DNA of 64,000 bases, from the NCBI GenBank assembly GCA_963383645.1, contig OY726559.1:107996235-108060234 (forward strand), given 5' to 3'. Of this stretch, positions 24,540 through 36,063 are shown in pieces. The notes beneath the pieces are model-generated. The model did no database searches, was not told the origin of the DNA, and saw only the letters and a list, made by a program, of their open reading frames with translations. Positions within the stretch are counted from its first letter, which is position 1, and the number at the start of each line of letters is the position of its first letter. The DNA is from Muscardinus avellanarius (Eukaryota > Chordata > Mammalia > Rodentia > Gliridae). Both the position numbers and the translations under genes were made by a program.

Positions 24540-24665
24540 CCAGGCACGTTTCTTATCCCTTCTAGGCTTCTGTCTCCTCTGTAAATGGGGAGCTTAACAG
24601 TACTTACCACATGAGACTGTTTCAAGGGTTTACAAGCATGGTGCTCGATAGTAAAAGCTCAAAAC
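24540..24665 (+). mobile_element. MIR element
   Basis: CTCCTCTGTAAATGGGGAGC followed by TACTTACCACATGAG follows the MIR consensus. Confidence 0.65.
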
Positions 24666-26730
24666 ACTAGCTCTTAATATATATTCATTAGTACCTGACA
24701 TGAAAGACAAAACGGTAAAAAAAAAAAAAGAAGAGCACCTTGATGTGGGGTGCTCTGTGCCATTTTCCAAATAAGATCGTTTCCCTTTTTGATGGCTGGC
24801 TTCTATTACAAACACAAATATCAATGCAGAATTCAGTGCCTAATTCCTGAGATGGTCACAGCCCTGGGCAGCAATCCTGATACCGGTAGGTACAAACATA
24901 CTTGAAACCGACAGCTCACATATCAGATCAGGTGACTCCAAAATATGAACACCTTATTAAGGGAATTCATGAGAATCCTTTTAATTTAAGGGAAAGAACA
25001 ATGAATGGAATGGTACAATGCAGGGGTGAAAGCCATGAATCAGGAGGTAATCTGTGTTTTGCTAAGGTTGGAAAATGAATGGGAAATTCTACAAAATGAT
25101 TTGGGGGCCATGTCCACATTCTCCTCCACACCGCTGGGAGCAGCAGGCCACTGGCTCAGAGAATGGCAAGGACTCAACACAGGGCTGCACCGTGCTCCTC
25201 TCTGAGGTGTTCACGGACACACCCCACCTTTGTAAAATTCTTTTCTTTGACTGGACTTTGAGACTCCTGCTGGTAATTACAGCGAGGCTGACATGCCCAG
25301 GTCACTTTGACTCCCCCAAACCAAATTAGCCAACAGAGTGGATTTAAAAAGCAATTACAGTAGCCCATAGGAAATCACAATGGACTGCAACTAACACCGA
25401 AAAAAACAATTACCATAATCAATACACATTAAGCACATCAAAATGAATATTTCCACATGGGAAAATGGTTCCAGATTCACCAAGCAACCAAACTAAACAG
25501 AAAACACATTTAGTTTTCATAATGACGCTGCATGCGTCTTGCCTGGTGTCGGATCCTTGCCTCTTTTCTTAAGATTCTGTGAGGTTTTGATTTTTTAAAA
25601 AAAGGATTAGAAAAATTTTAATTTTTTTCACCTGGCCCCGTCCTGCCGCGTGGCTTCTGCATCTGCCTCTTGTGCGTTGGTTTCTGCCCCCCCAGCTGCC
25701 CCTCTCAACCTCCTATAATTTATCCTGGCCTTTCCTTCTCATCCACTGAGTTTACACTTCACATTAATTCAGCCTGTCTTTGATTCTGCTCTCTTGTGGG
25801 GCTGATTCTCTCCACGTTTTTAACCTCTTTCCTCATCGTCTTTCTTTCACTTCAAATAATTTAGTGCTGTTCTTTTAAAATTTATACCCGACATAATGAT
25901 ATCCATATTAATACGCCCACTCTTTTTCTCCATTTTCTTCTCCCCCGCCTCCTCTCTCTTATCCTGCCTAGGCTTTCTTAGACACAACATAAAACACAAG
26001 TCTTTCATAATTTTGATTGTTATAACTTCTGTCACATAATAATGCGTCTGATCTTCTTCTTTGGTGACTAAATCATTTTTCTTTTGCCTGGTTCCTTATT
26101 GTATCTACGTTTCCTTGGGATCCACCCCACCCCTCTGGCAGAATTAATGGCCAGAAGAATAATCACTGCTCACAGTGATTATTCCCCTACCCCGGCCCCG
26201 CCTTGGCCATGGCTGTGAATTTTCAGTGCTGCTGCCTTTGCTGTGGTAAAGGACCGATCTCCACCTTGGGCTGCTTGCTAGATACGCTACAATGACTCTC
26301 TAATTCAGCGATTATTTACTGGAGACCCACAGTGTGAGCGGCCTGGTGCCAGGTACTCAGAGACAGAATAGAGTTTTTACCTTTCCAGGAGGAGAGGTAT
26401 CGAACGAAACTCTAAATTCTTCTGGTAAGCCCTCCTTTAGTGTTCCCATCTCAGTGCATGGCCACACCTTTAATCCAGTTGCATAGGAAATGTGTGGTCA
26501 TCCCTAACAGCTCACTGGCATGCACACCCAACCCACCACAGGGTCCCATCTGTTTGGCTCCTCAAAACCTCTTACATTTGGTCACTTCTCTTGATTTTCA
26601 CTGGCACCATCCACGGTCCAAATAGACCAGCAAAACAGCCCCTGAATAGATTGCTCTGGCCACTCTTCTCCTTCTAAAATTTGTTCTCTGTATTTTAATT
26701 AGTTTTGTTTTAAAAGTGTAAGTCCTATTA

Positions 26731-26797
26731 ACTTGCTGGGCATGGTGGCACACGCCTGTGACGCCAGTATTTGGGAGGCTGAGACAGGAGGGTCTTG
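26731..26797 (+). mobile_element. B1-dID SINE, 5' B1 part only
   Basis: Only about 67 bases of the B1 head are present, ending at GAGACAGGAGG. Confidence 0.7.
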
Positions 26798-27244
26798 GCA
26801 CAATTCTCTCCCTTCTGGGCTGCCTCCCAGTTTTTAGGGGCTAGTGCCTGGACACTACATATTTCAGATTGCCTTCCAGGAGAGCTTTGGTTTAGTGCAG
26901 CACTTGTCCAGTGGCTAGGAAATAGAAGAATGAGAAGAGGTGACTGCCCAGGCTGCTGAAGGTGAATATGTGGGTATTAGCAAACTGCAGAAAGGTGGTT
27001 TGGGCAGCAGTTTCAGGTTCTCATAAAAAACCCAGGACAGGCTGGCCTCACATCAAACGAAACAGTTTAAGAACCAGAAGTGTCCCAAACAGTTTAGGAA
27101 CACTGAACTTCTAAGACCAGTTCTCAAAAAGGTTACTTTCAATGGCAGGAGTCTGGTCTCTGGCAGTACAAGGACTCATCTCTTCTCTGACCGTACCAGA
27201 CTGAAGTTTCAGACCAAGCATTTTACTAGAGTCTGGTGCTCTTT

Positions 27245-27530
27245 GGTTCTGGTATGGTTTGTGCTATGGTCTGGATCTTAAACGTTCCCTAACAGCCAGG
27301 GCTTGTTGTCATTGTGCAGTGATGGTCCCTTTAGGAGGTGGGGCCTACTGGAAGGAAAAGAAGTCCTTGGGAAGTGCCTCTGAAAGACATGTTGGGACTC
27401 TGGTGATTCCATCAAGAGATCGTGTACTGAAGCCTCTGAAATGACGAACCAAAATAAACCTTTCCTTCTTCAAGGTGATTTATCTCAGGTATTGGCATTT
27501 ATCACGACAATAGAAAACCAAATGACACAA
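27245..27530 (+). mobile_element. MaLR LTR
   Basis: Has the GGAGGTGGGGCCTACTGG block and the AACCAAAATAAACCTTTCC polyadenylation-like block of MaLR LTRs in plus orientation. Confidence 0.7.
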
Positions 27531-27535
27531 TTTGG

Positions 27536-27540
<5 letters not shown>

Positions 27541-27590
<50 letters not shown>
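27541..27590. repeat. (CT)n microsatellite
   Basis: CT run with one TG step, between an LTR and an ID unit. Confidence 0.95.
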
Positions 27591-27591
<1 letters not shown>

Positions 27592-27611
27592 TTCTCCTCC
27601 TCTCCTTCCTC

Positions 27612-27682
27612 TCTCCAGTACTCAGGAATAGAACCCAGGGCTTTGTGCATGCCAGGAAAATGCTCTACACTGAGCCTTCTCT
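27612..27682 (-). mobile_element. ID-type monomer SINE
   Basis: GAACCCAGGGCTTTGTGCAT and the following ATGCTCTACACTGAGC are the reversed ID unit; no B1 part adjoins it. Confidence 0.65.
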
Positions 27683-27844
27683 AAGTTTCTTAAGGGCTCT
27701 GCTTCCTCGTTTTTCTAGGTCATTTCAGCTTTTGCTATTTTCTCATCTTTTTCTGATAATTGTTGAGAAAGGTAACCTGACTGGCCTATGTCATTGCTCT
27801 CCTCTCTTTTTGAATACACTTAACATTACTTCCCTGGAAGTTAA

Positions 27845-27898
27845 TATCTTTACCTGTAAACTGAGGATAATATCACCTACCTATCTTACGGAAGTACG

Positions 27899-27936
<38 letters not shown>

Positions 27937-28185
27937 GTGGTACTGGGGATGGAACCCAGGGGCCTTCTAACTCTGGGCTACTACACTCCCAGACCTATTT
28001 TATATTTTATTTGGAGACAGGGTCTCTTAAGCCAGCTGAGGCTGGCTTCGAACCTGCGTGATCCTCCTGTCTCAGCTTCCCAAATGCGGGGATTACAAGT
28101 GTGCCCCACCACACCCAGCTTACGGTATGATTTTGAAAAGATAACGTATGTGTAGTAGCTATTCTGATGCCTGGAAAACAATGCA
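27845..28185 (+). mobile_element. MIR element split by a SINE
   Basis: CTGTAAACTGAGGATAATATC at 27855-27875 and the block after 28130 match MIR; a SINE lies between. Confidence 0.6.
27905..28122 (-). mobile_element. B1-dID SINE with target duplication
   Basis: Minus copy with a T-run tail. TACGGTATGATTTT occurs at both edges (about 27895 and 28123). It mixes features of long and short subfamilies. Confidence 0.88.
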
Positions 28186-28337
28186 CAACACACATTAATC
28201 CTTCCTTCTCTTTCTCCAAGGGCAAGCATCATGCCTTTCTGTGGATTATAGATACTTAACAAACACTTGTTGAAAAAAGTAAAAATTTTATATGTGTATG
28301 CCTATGTGTAAGTCTGCATGTGTATGTGTGTGTGTGA

Positions 28338-28341
28338 GGGA

Positions 28342-28385
<44 letters not shown>
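28338..28385. repeat. (GA)n microsatellite
   Basis: GA run preceded by a GT run and followed by GAAA-rich sequence. Confidence 0.95.
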
Positions 28386-28389
<4 letters not shown>

Positions 28390-29134
28390 AAAGGGAGGGA
28401 GGAAGAGAGAAACATATACACACACAAAGAGAAAAAAATTGAATTAATATATAGTTAGCTATTTGAAATTAGGTGTTCAGATAAATAATGCAGATGTAAA
28501 ATAAAAATCACGAACATTTGCTATTTTTGAGTATTTTGTCTTTCTCAAATGTCTGCTATTTATCAAGCTAAAAATGTCTTTAGGTCTCCATTCCTGGATT
28601 CTTACCGTCAAAGGTCTGCCAAAACAATTATAGAAATCTTTTATAAACCTATCTGGAAGGCTCCTTTTCCATTCCTCTTGTGTTTCTTCTTGGGCCCACC
28701 ATGCCACTCATTCTAATACTGATTTTTACAAAAGCAAACATTAAATCTATACTTGACCTGCAATGACATTTTATGAAGAGGCCATACAGATTTGCCAGTA
28801 GAAAAAAATTACACAAATATTTTATCCAACCTTCCAATCTATAAACCTACCTATCTTATATTTATAATACAAACATTCATAGACATGCTGGGTATGACCT
28901 TTTCTAAAATCCAGAAATATTTGAAACAAAACAAAAACAAATAAAGAATACCCCCAAGGGTGCAGGTAGTCCAGCCTGAGACCAGACAGGAGGAAAATGT
29001 CTCTTAAGAAAAGGACCATGCAGATATTCACCCATGTCAAAGATCTAACTACGGCATTATATCTGGCACACAATTTCTAGGCTAAAGTAGGAGACCACCA
29101 TCTTGAGTACAGATAATTACATAGTTTTTATTTT

Positions 29135-29342
29135 GTGTGTGTGGTACTGGGGGTAGAACTCAGGAGCTTTCTACCTCTGCCCTACACTCCCAGACCTATT
29201 TTATATTTTATTTGGAAAGAGGGTCTCACCAAATTGCTGGGAGCCTCACTAAGTAGCTGAGGCTGGCTTCAAACCTGTGTGATCCTCCTGTCTCAGCCTC
29301 CCAAGCGCTGGGATTACAAGTATGTGCCACCATGCACGGCTA
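29135..29342 (-). mobile_element. B1-dID SINE with target duplication
   Basis: Minus copy flanked by AATTACATAGTT and AATTACCTAGTT. Confidence 0.85.
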
Positions 29343-29977
29343 ATAATTACCTAGTTGTATGGGAAAACACTTTTACCTGTTTGTTTGAACAAACTACCTA
29401 AAAAACCAGGATGCTGATGTAAATAGATAAGAATCCTGTCACTGTTAACCCCCCTTCTGGAGGTAGGAAGAAGTAAGGCATCTTTTGCCCTCCTTGGCAC
29501 ATGTTCTAACTATCAAATAAGAGCTAACGCAGTGATATTTACAGTATGGGAATTTCTTTGCTACTGGGAGTGGGCCAGAGGTTCACAGGCTATAAAAGAA
29601 ATGCCTATCCTTGGAAGCTTGGAAGCATTGATATTTTTATATGAGAATCCTGCTGATGTTGAAGGGAGTGAGACAGACAGAAGCTGTTGGAAAACTCTTA
29701 AGGTTTACCTGCCATGTCTGAAATACTTATCCTTTTGTGCAAGATAAAAGGACAGTTACAACCTGAAGCTAAGCTCTAAAAAAGGTAGCACATAAAACAG
29801 GTTTAAGCTCTTAAGAGATTTCTTTTGGCCAGTGTCAGCCTTTTTAAAAGTTCCTCTTGTATCTTAAAATTTTTGTATTGCACTTATACCGGGTGATATC
29901 ATTTCACACATAATTTGCTTAATAACTCCTCTGAGGTGTGTCCCATTAATCTACTTTATAGAGAAAAGAAATGTAGT

Positions 29978-30183
29978 TTTTTTTTTTTTTTTGGTGGTAC
30001 CGGGGGGTTGAACCCAGGGGCATTTTACCTCTGAGCTCACCCCCAGCCTTATTTTATTTTTGAAACAGGGTCTCATTAGGTTAAGAGTCTCACTGCTTGC
30101 TGAGGCTGTCCTTGAACCTGTGACCCACCTGTTTCAGTCTCTCAAGTACTGGAATTACAGGCATGTGCCACCACCCCTGGCTC
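29978..30183 (-). mobile_element. B1-dID SINE
   Basis: Minus-strand copy with T-run tail. Confidence 0.82.
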
Positions 30184-30240
30184 AAACTGTAGCATTTTAT
30201 AATCCTGCAAATTGTATTTTGGGCATCTGATTAAAATATA

Positions 30241-30960
30241 TAGTAGTTTCCCATTGTCCGTAGTTTCAATTTCTGTGGTTGCAGTTATCTGGGGTCAAAT
30301 GAGACCCAAAAATATTAAATGAAAAATTCTAGAAATGAGCAATTCATGGGTTTAATGTACATGCTGTTGTAAGCGGCATGATGGACGCCCTGCACCTATC
30401 CATCCTGCTCGGGAGGTGGGCTCCTTTTCTCCAGCCCATCTATGTTATAAATGCAACCAGCCCTCATCACTGCAGAGCACTGCGGTAGTCAGATGAACTC
30501 TTATGGTGTCAGGGAGCTCGTGCTTGTGCTCAACTAACCCAAATCCTCCTTCACAATGCCCCGAGCCCAAGGACAGCTAGACGCTGGCTATTCAGACACG
30601 CCACCGAGTGCTGTGAAGTGCTTTCTTTAGTGCAAAGGTGGGCACTCTCAAATTAAGGAAAGGAAAAAACACCATATGCCAAGGTTGCTAAGACCTACAG
30701 GAAGAACAAATCTAGGTAAGAAATTACCAGGAAGGAAAAGAAAAATCTGTGTTAGTTTTACTCACACCTCAAATTGCAAAAGGTACAGCCACCATGTGTG
30801 AGTGGTCAGTCACCTCCTTCCTGTTGTCACGCGAGCACTATGCCATCCACACTGTCGCAAGAAGAGCCGGGACAGTAATATAAGGTATTCAGAGAAAGAC
30901 TCTACATTCACATGGCTTCTGCTGCAGTACAGTATTAGAACCATTCTGTTACTACTACTA
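30241..30960 (+). mobile_element. Tigger-type (pogo-like) DNA transposon fragment
   Basis: Begins after TA with AGTAGTTTCCCATTGTCCG, the diverged terminal inverted repeat of Tigger/MER2 elements. Blocks at about 30300-30340 and 30560-30780 follow the Tigger 5' region and the start of its transposase frame (the CENP-B-like DNA-binding part: a KVLPLS-like then a YAEVAKIY-like stretch). Later coding is lost or deleted and the 3' terminal repeat is not seen; a SINE covers the right edge. Old and inactive. Confidence 0.75.
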
Positions 30961-30971
30961 CGATGGTGGTT

Positions 30972-31148
30972 ATTAATTTGTACTGAGACTGAACCCAGGG
31001 GTATTTTACCTCTGAGCTACCCCCTCAGCTATTTTATTTATTTTCAAACAGGGTCTCGCTAAGTTGTTGAGGGCTGGCCTCAAACCTATGATCAGCCTGT
31101 CAGCCTCCCAAGTGCTGAGATTACAGGCATGCAGCGCCACACCTGGCT
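30972..31148 (-). mobile_element. B1-dID SINE
   Basis: Old minus-strand copy directly following the Tigger piece. Confidence 0.8.
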
Positions 31149-31162
31149 AAATGTTAGCTCTT

Positions 31163-31170
31163 AATATTAA

Positions 31171-31207
<37 letters not shown>

Positions 31208-31245
31208 GTTATTATCATCATCATCATCATCAATTATTATTATTG
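31163..31245. repeat. (ATT)n/(ATC)n microsatellite
   Basis: ATT run with an ATC segment, forming the tail side of the next SINE. Confidence 0.95.
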
Positions 31246-31431
31246 GTGGTACTGGGGTCCCTGGAAGCCCTTCTACCTCCGGGCTACACTCCCAGACCTA
31301 TTTTTTTTATATATATTTTTATTTGGAAACAGGGTCTCTTAAGCCAGCACGGCTGGCTTCAAACCTGCACGATCCTCCTGTCTCCGCCTTCCAAGCACAG
31401 GGATTACAAGCGTGCGTCACCATGCCCGGCA
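31240..31431 (-). mobile_element. Young short-form B1-dID SINE with target duplication
   Basis: Short subfamily copy. AGCTCTTAATATTA flanks it (about 31155 and 31432), with the tail expanded into the ATT microsatellite. Confidence 0.9.
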
Positions 31432-31628
31432 GCTCTTAATATTATTAGTTTCTCATTGAATTATAACCTCCATAATTTAGTACCTATAACTGGGGACCAG
31501 TTATAAGGAGATTCCTGGGTCTGATCCTTTCTGTGCTCCTTCCACATGAACTGAGCCTTCATTGGATGGGCTGAAATGGTCTCTTGCCGTGGCAAGCATG
31601 TGGGAGGTCAGAGGTGCCTCTTTCTTAC

Positions 31629-31714
31629 TTGTAGGACAGAATGTCGGCTGCCTGGAGTACGGGGTATGTGAGCAGACCCATTGTCCCATCCTGTTTATGC
31701 TTGGCGGTCTTTGC
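31629..31714 (-). CDS. WARS2: WARS2 exon 4
   Basis: The 86-base exon encodes [15 protein letters not shown] then [13 protein letters not shown] and two bases of a Lys codon. [11 protein letters not shown] is a hallmark of bacterial and mitochondrial TrpRS and lies in the catalytic fold near the tryptophan pocket. The acceptor is CCCCACAG (AG at 31715-31716), the donor GTAAGA at 31623-31628. The sequence has Ser where I recall human Leu (ILLYK), a conservative position to check. Confidence 0.96.
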
Positions 31715-31949
31715 CTGTGGGGAAAGAAAAGAGGAGGGGAAGAAAGAAATCTGACTTGAATCTAATTATGTTGCTCAATTAAGAAAATTTTAAAGCATGC
31801 AAAGTGTGACCTGAAGCCACCTGTAATAACACTGTATCAGCAACCCCAGCCATCTTCTGGCGGGGCTGTCTTCAAGATCCAGGCTTGGAAAGAAATAGGT
31901 GACTCTATCTTACTGCTGTCCTCTATTTTGTTTGTTTGTTTGTTTTTGG

Positions 31950-32021
31950 TGTTGGCTGGAACACAGGGCTTGGCTTATGCTAAGCACACGTTCGGTCACT
32001 GAGCTGCACCACAGCCCCTTT
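31950..32021 (-). mobile_element. ID-type monomer SINE
   Basis: Reversed ID unit with GGTCACTGAGCTGCACCACAGC at its left-to-right end; no B1 half. Confidence 0.65.
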
Positions 32022-32317
32022 CCCCTGGGATGGGTCCTGTTCTGTCACTATTTCATGCTCATTTCGTTAAAGTAAAGACAAAGGAGTTTTCCAGGTTCTA
32101 AATCAGACAAACTCCCAATTTCACACATATGGTCAGTAATTATCGTGAAATCAAATCTCTATAAATTAATGTGGGTTAGTTCACACCCCCTTTCTATAAT
32201 GTCCATGAGCAAGGCCAGTTCATGATTGTTGCTGGGTATAATGACGACTGTTTATCTAGGAAGTGAGCAAAGAACTCATTTTTAAAAGTCGCTACTGCAT
32301 CAGATTTATAATTTTTT

Positions 32318-32540
32318 TATTCCTTTTGGCACTTGAGCTCAAACTCAGAGGTGTTCTACCTCTAGGCTATAAACTCAGCCCTTTCTAATTTTTTCTTTTT
32401 TTATTTTGAAATAGGGTCTTGCTAAATTGTTGAGGGTTTTGTTAAATTTCTGAGGCTGTCCCTGGACCTCTGATCCTCCTATCTCAGCCTCCCAAGTACA
32501 AGTACTGGGATTACAAGGTATGTGCCACCAAGCCTGATTT
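32318..32540 (-). mobile_element. B1-dID SINE
   Basis: Old minus-strand copy in intron 3. Confidence 0.78.
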
Positions 32541-32817
32541 ATAATTTTTTTCATATTGGTCTACTGGACCTTGGAATTACAAGGGAAATGAAGAGATGTG
32601 AAGAACATTAATATTTATGGAGCACCTATTATATCTCCCATATGTGCTCCTCATTAACCCTCTAAATAATCCTGATCTCAGCAACCAGAACCTCACCCTT
32701 CACACCACGGTTCTGTCCCCACTGTCCCAATCAAACCAAGCTAGGCAGTTGGGTGGCTGGTTGGTTGGTTCGCCTCAGCCTTCCAAGTACTGGGATTATA
32801 GGTGTGTGCATTCGGCT

Positions 32818-32965
32818 CCCTGGGACCTCCTTTATAAAAGCATTAGTCCCATTCACATGGCTCCACCTCACAACCTGATCTCTCAGAGGCCCCAGTTCTG
32901 GGGGTTAGGTTGTATCATGATTTTTTGGGGGGCACAAACATCTGACCATAGCATTCAGGCAGGGT
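32818..32965 (-). mobile_element. MaLR LTR fragment
   Basis: On the minus strand it shows the GGTGGAGCCATGTGAATGGG and TTTATAAAGG blocks of a MaLR LTR. A B1 fragment (about 32772-32815) lies just left of it. Confidence 0.6.
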
Positions 32966-33251
32966 CACTTCATAGCCATCTTCTCTCTGCAGCATATACT
33001 GAGGTTTCTGAGGACCAACTTTTGAGAAAACCAGTGGCTCCAAAATGCACTCAAAAAAAGGTTGAAAGTGAAATGGGTATTGACATATTCAGGGGCTGGC
33101 TGCCCACTCTCATGTTATCCAATTGTAAAAATTAATGGAAGAAAAGTACTCTGAATTATCCAATTTATCTTCTTAGTCAAACTTCTTAGAAAAAAGTACA
33201 GCCTTAATTTTTCTGTGGGTTTGAAAAACCAATTTGTTTAAATGTTAAATA

Positions 33252-33465
33252 AGAGCTGAGCGTGGTGGTGCACACTTGTAATTCCAGTACTAGGAAAGCT
33301 GAGACAGGAGAATCGCAGGTTTGCGACAGCCTCAGCTACTTATTGAGGACTCCACAACTTAGTAAGATCCTGTTTCAAAATAAAGAATAAAAAATAAGGC
33401 TGGGGGTATAGCTCAGAGGTGGAATGCTCCTGGGCTCAATCCTCAGACTGCCAAAAAAAAAAAAA
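33252..33465 (+). mobile_element. B1-dID SINE
   Basis: Full-length plus-strand copy with an A-run tail. Confidence 0.85.
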
Positions 33466-33667
33466 AAAGTTAAATAAAATATGCTATCTCTTCTCCCCAC
33501 CATAATAAAAAAAATTATTCTGAATTGCCAGTTGATTCCAGTGGGGATGTGATATAACTTCAGGAGCCAGGAATTCAGAGATTGTGATTATAATATGTTA
33601 ATTTTAACATGGTAGGTTCAAAATCATTACTAAGTCTACCCAAACACAGATAAAAAACCAGCAATTA

Positions 33668-33832
33668 TGCCAGGTACAGTGGTACACACCTGTAATCACA
33701 GTAATTGGAAGACTGAGACAGGAGAATTGCAGGTTCAAGGTCAACCTCAGGAACTCAGCTACACTTTGTTTCAAGATTAAAATAAAAAGGACTTGGAGGT
33801 AGAGTATCTCGGGGGTTCAATCTCTAGTACCA
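33668..33832 (+). mobile_element. B1-dID SINE with target duplication
   Basis: Plus-strand copy whose tail is a CCAA repeat; CCAGCAATTA occurs on both sides (about 33658 and 33853). Confidence 0.82.
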
Positions 33833-34041
33833 AAACCAACCAACCAACCAACCCAGCAATTAATAGAATTTTTAAGTCAGAAGGAACCTTGTCACTTTCT
33901 ACTTCAGTTCCAGAGGGTAGTGGGCAGACCCCGGGGGTGGGGGGTAGAGGCGACTCAGAACTTTGAGAGTCTCACACAATGACAAACAGAAAGGGCCGAT
34001 GGCATTCCCTTCTGCTTCTTAATCAGATCACGGGCACTTAC

Positions 34042-34122
34042 CTTCCACTGGTGTAAATGTTGTAATCGAGGCATTGTGACCATGCAGGTAAGGATCCAAT
34101 TTAATTGTGCATGTTCAGACAC
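34042..34122 (-). CDS. WARS2: WARS2 exon 3
   Basis: The 81-base, phase-0 exon encodes 27 residues: [15 protein letters not shown] then [12 protein letters not shown]. Its LQHLHQWK end and SEHAQL start match mitochondrial TrpRS, within the catalytic domain. The acceptor is TTCTTTAG (AG at 34123-34124), the donor GTAAGT at 34036-34041. The exon length is a multiple of three, so skipping it would keep the frame but remove part of the active-site fold. Confidence 0.95.
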
Positions 34123-34341
34123 CTAAAGAAATCAAAGAGAGCATTAACAAAGGTAGCCAATGTTTTCTTGCATGGAAGCAAAACTCAGCAAACAGCAGGT
34201 TCTATCTTCAATGGAGAAAAGGGCTCATGTCAAGGTTATTAAAAGGACAGGTGAAGGGATCTGAGTTGTGCTTCATGATGCACAGAATCTTAGGTGAAGA
34301 AAAATTACCAAAAGTAATTGATAAAAAATGCTTGTTTCCTA

Positions 34342-34539
34342 GCAGGGTGTGGTGGCGCAGGCTTGTAATTCCAGTACTTGGGAGGCTGAGTCATGAGGAT
34401 TAGGTTTGCAGTCTCAGCCTTTTGCAACTTAGTGAGAACTTGTTTCAAAATAAAGAATAAAAAAATAGGGCTGAAGGTGTAGCTCAGCGGTAGAATGCCC
34501 CTGGGTTCCATCCCTAGTACTGAAAAAAAAAAAAAAAAA
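34342..34539 (+). mobile_element. B1-dID SINE
   Basis: Plus-strand copy with an A-run tail. Confidence 0.85.
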
Positions 34540-34644
34540 ATTGGTTTCCTGTTTAAGTTCTTTCCACTACAGTCCTAACAATGGGATGACCAGGATCATG
34601 TCTGGAGGTTTGCAAAGTTGAGTTTATTAAGAAAACATATTCAA

Positions 34645-34832
34645 GTTAGACGTGGTGGTCCATAATCCAGTACTTGGGAGGCTGAGAAAGGAGAAATGTG
34701 GGTTCTAAACCAGCCTCAGCAACTTAGCCAGACTGTTTCAAAACAAAATAATAACAATAAAAAAAAAGAGCTGGGAGTGTAGTTAAGAGGTAGAATGCCC
34801 TCAGACTTAGCTCCCAGGACCACATACATATA
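34645..34832 (+). mobile_element. B1-dID SINE
   Basis: Diverged plus-strand copy whose tail leads into a CA microsatellite. Confidence 0.78.
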
Positions 34833-34833
34833 C

Positions 34834-34836
<3 letters not shown>

Positions 34837-34868
<32 letters not shown>
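34837..34868. repeat. (CA)n microsatellite
   Basis: CA run at the tail of the preceding SINE. Confidence 0.92.
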
Positions 34869-34871
<3 letters not shown>

Positions 34872-34914
34872 CCAAGACCTCACCAAAGAACTGTTAAGTA
34901 TACAAAAGCAGCCA

Positions 34915-36060
34915 TAATATTTTACACATATATAGGAGAGAAAGCGATACAGTTAAAGATTGAATTCATTAGATCTAGAGTAATCTGAAATTTAGAAACC
35001 CCTTGGCCATTCCATCATTCCAACAGGTATTTTTATACTTTCCAGCTTTTCCTCCTCTTCTAGTCAATAAGAAAATAAAAACTTTGCTCAATTTGTTTTT
35101 GTTGAAATCAAATTTAATCAAGTAGCTAAACCTGGCCAAAAGTGGGAAGACTCCTGGGCCCAAGCTGCTCCCCTCGATGCCCGGGAGCTTAAGTCATATG
35201 TATGTCGCTCTGGGCCCCGGGGATTCCGGGCCATTCAGCAACGCTGGGTTTTTTGTGTCCATATGATTTCCTTAAAAAGCAGAGACGGCTGCCAACTCTG
35301 CAAAGTGGCCCCAAATGTGTTCTCTGTGGGTTTTGAAAAAGGATCATAAAGGAATGGGGCTGTGGAGTATTTTACTAGCAAGGAATCACCATCTGGTGTA
35401 AGATAGTTTCCCATTTTTTTTCCTCTTGAGTTATAGAGATGAGTTGTCTTTTTACGTGTTTGAAAAGGAATCACTTTTAAAGTTTTGCAAGTTGCTAGGC
35501 CCGATCTGTCATCTTTCTTCCAAGAGGCATTTGGGTTTCGTTGAAGGCAGTGACTTTGACAGTGCTGCCCAAGGAAATTGCTAACTGCTGCTATAAACAA
35601 ACAGCCATCAGACGAAAACAGTAATCCGGGATGTAAGCAAGAGGATTAGAGTTGCTTCCAATCATCGGGCAAAACGCATTCCCACTAGAACTAATACGAC
35701 AAGAGCTGGGCTTCGGCATGAAGGAGTATGAGGCAGTTTCTCTTCCTCTTTCCTAAACTGGGGAAAAGGAATGAAAACAGAAAATAACCATGGGCATGTG
35801 GAGAGAGATGAGCTGACTCCTTCCCTTCATCTCTGCTTGAGATGCGGAGCTTTGGTGAAATGCAAGAAGCGCCCGCTCTGTCTCTAGGAGCGTACACACA
35901 TTCTTTTCTGAGTAGTTTTCTATTTGGACATATGGGACAAGCTTAACTTAACATTCTGCAGAGATCTTCCAAAACAAAGAGCGTCAAACTAATTCAAATT
36001 ATTCTCATACAGAAAAAGTGGGTAAAAGGTCAAAAGCAACTAATTTTTCATAATTCATCT
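34915..36060. other. Repeat-free unique block in WARS2 intron 2
   Basis: About 1.1 kb with no SINE, LINE or LTR that I can recognise, in an intron otherwise packed with them. It has three CATATG E-box cores (35195, 35260, 35929) and a forkhead-like ATAAACAAACA at 35593-35603. Possible enhancer; function unproven. Confidence 0.45.
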
Positions 36061-36063
36061 TTT

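Larger units (their letters stand above)
31715..34041 (-). other. WARS2: WARS2 intron 3
   Basis: 2.3 kb, with an ID monomer, three SINEs, a SINE fragment and a MaLR LTR piece. 32022-32315, 32965-33250 and 33855-34040 contain nothing recognised; 32590-32720 may be a MIR relic. Confidence 0.85.

Noticed and set aside
27441..28061. A 206-residue plus-strand open frame
   Set aside because: It is made of an LTR tail, a CT microsatellite, an ID unit, a MIR and a SINE read in antisense; no gene-like domain.
32617..33135. A 172-residue plus-strand open frame
   Set aside because: Mostly a MaLR LTR read backwards plus a B1 fragment.
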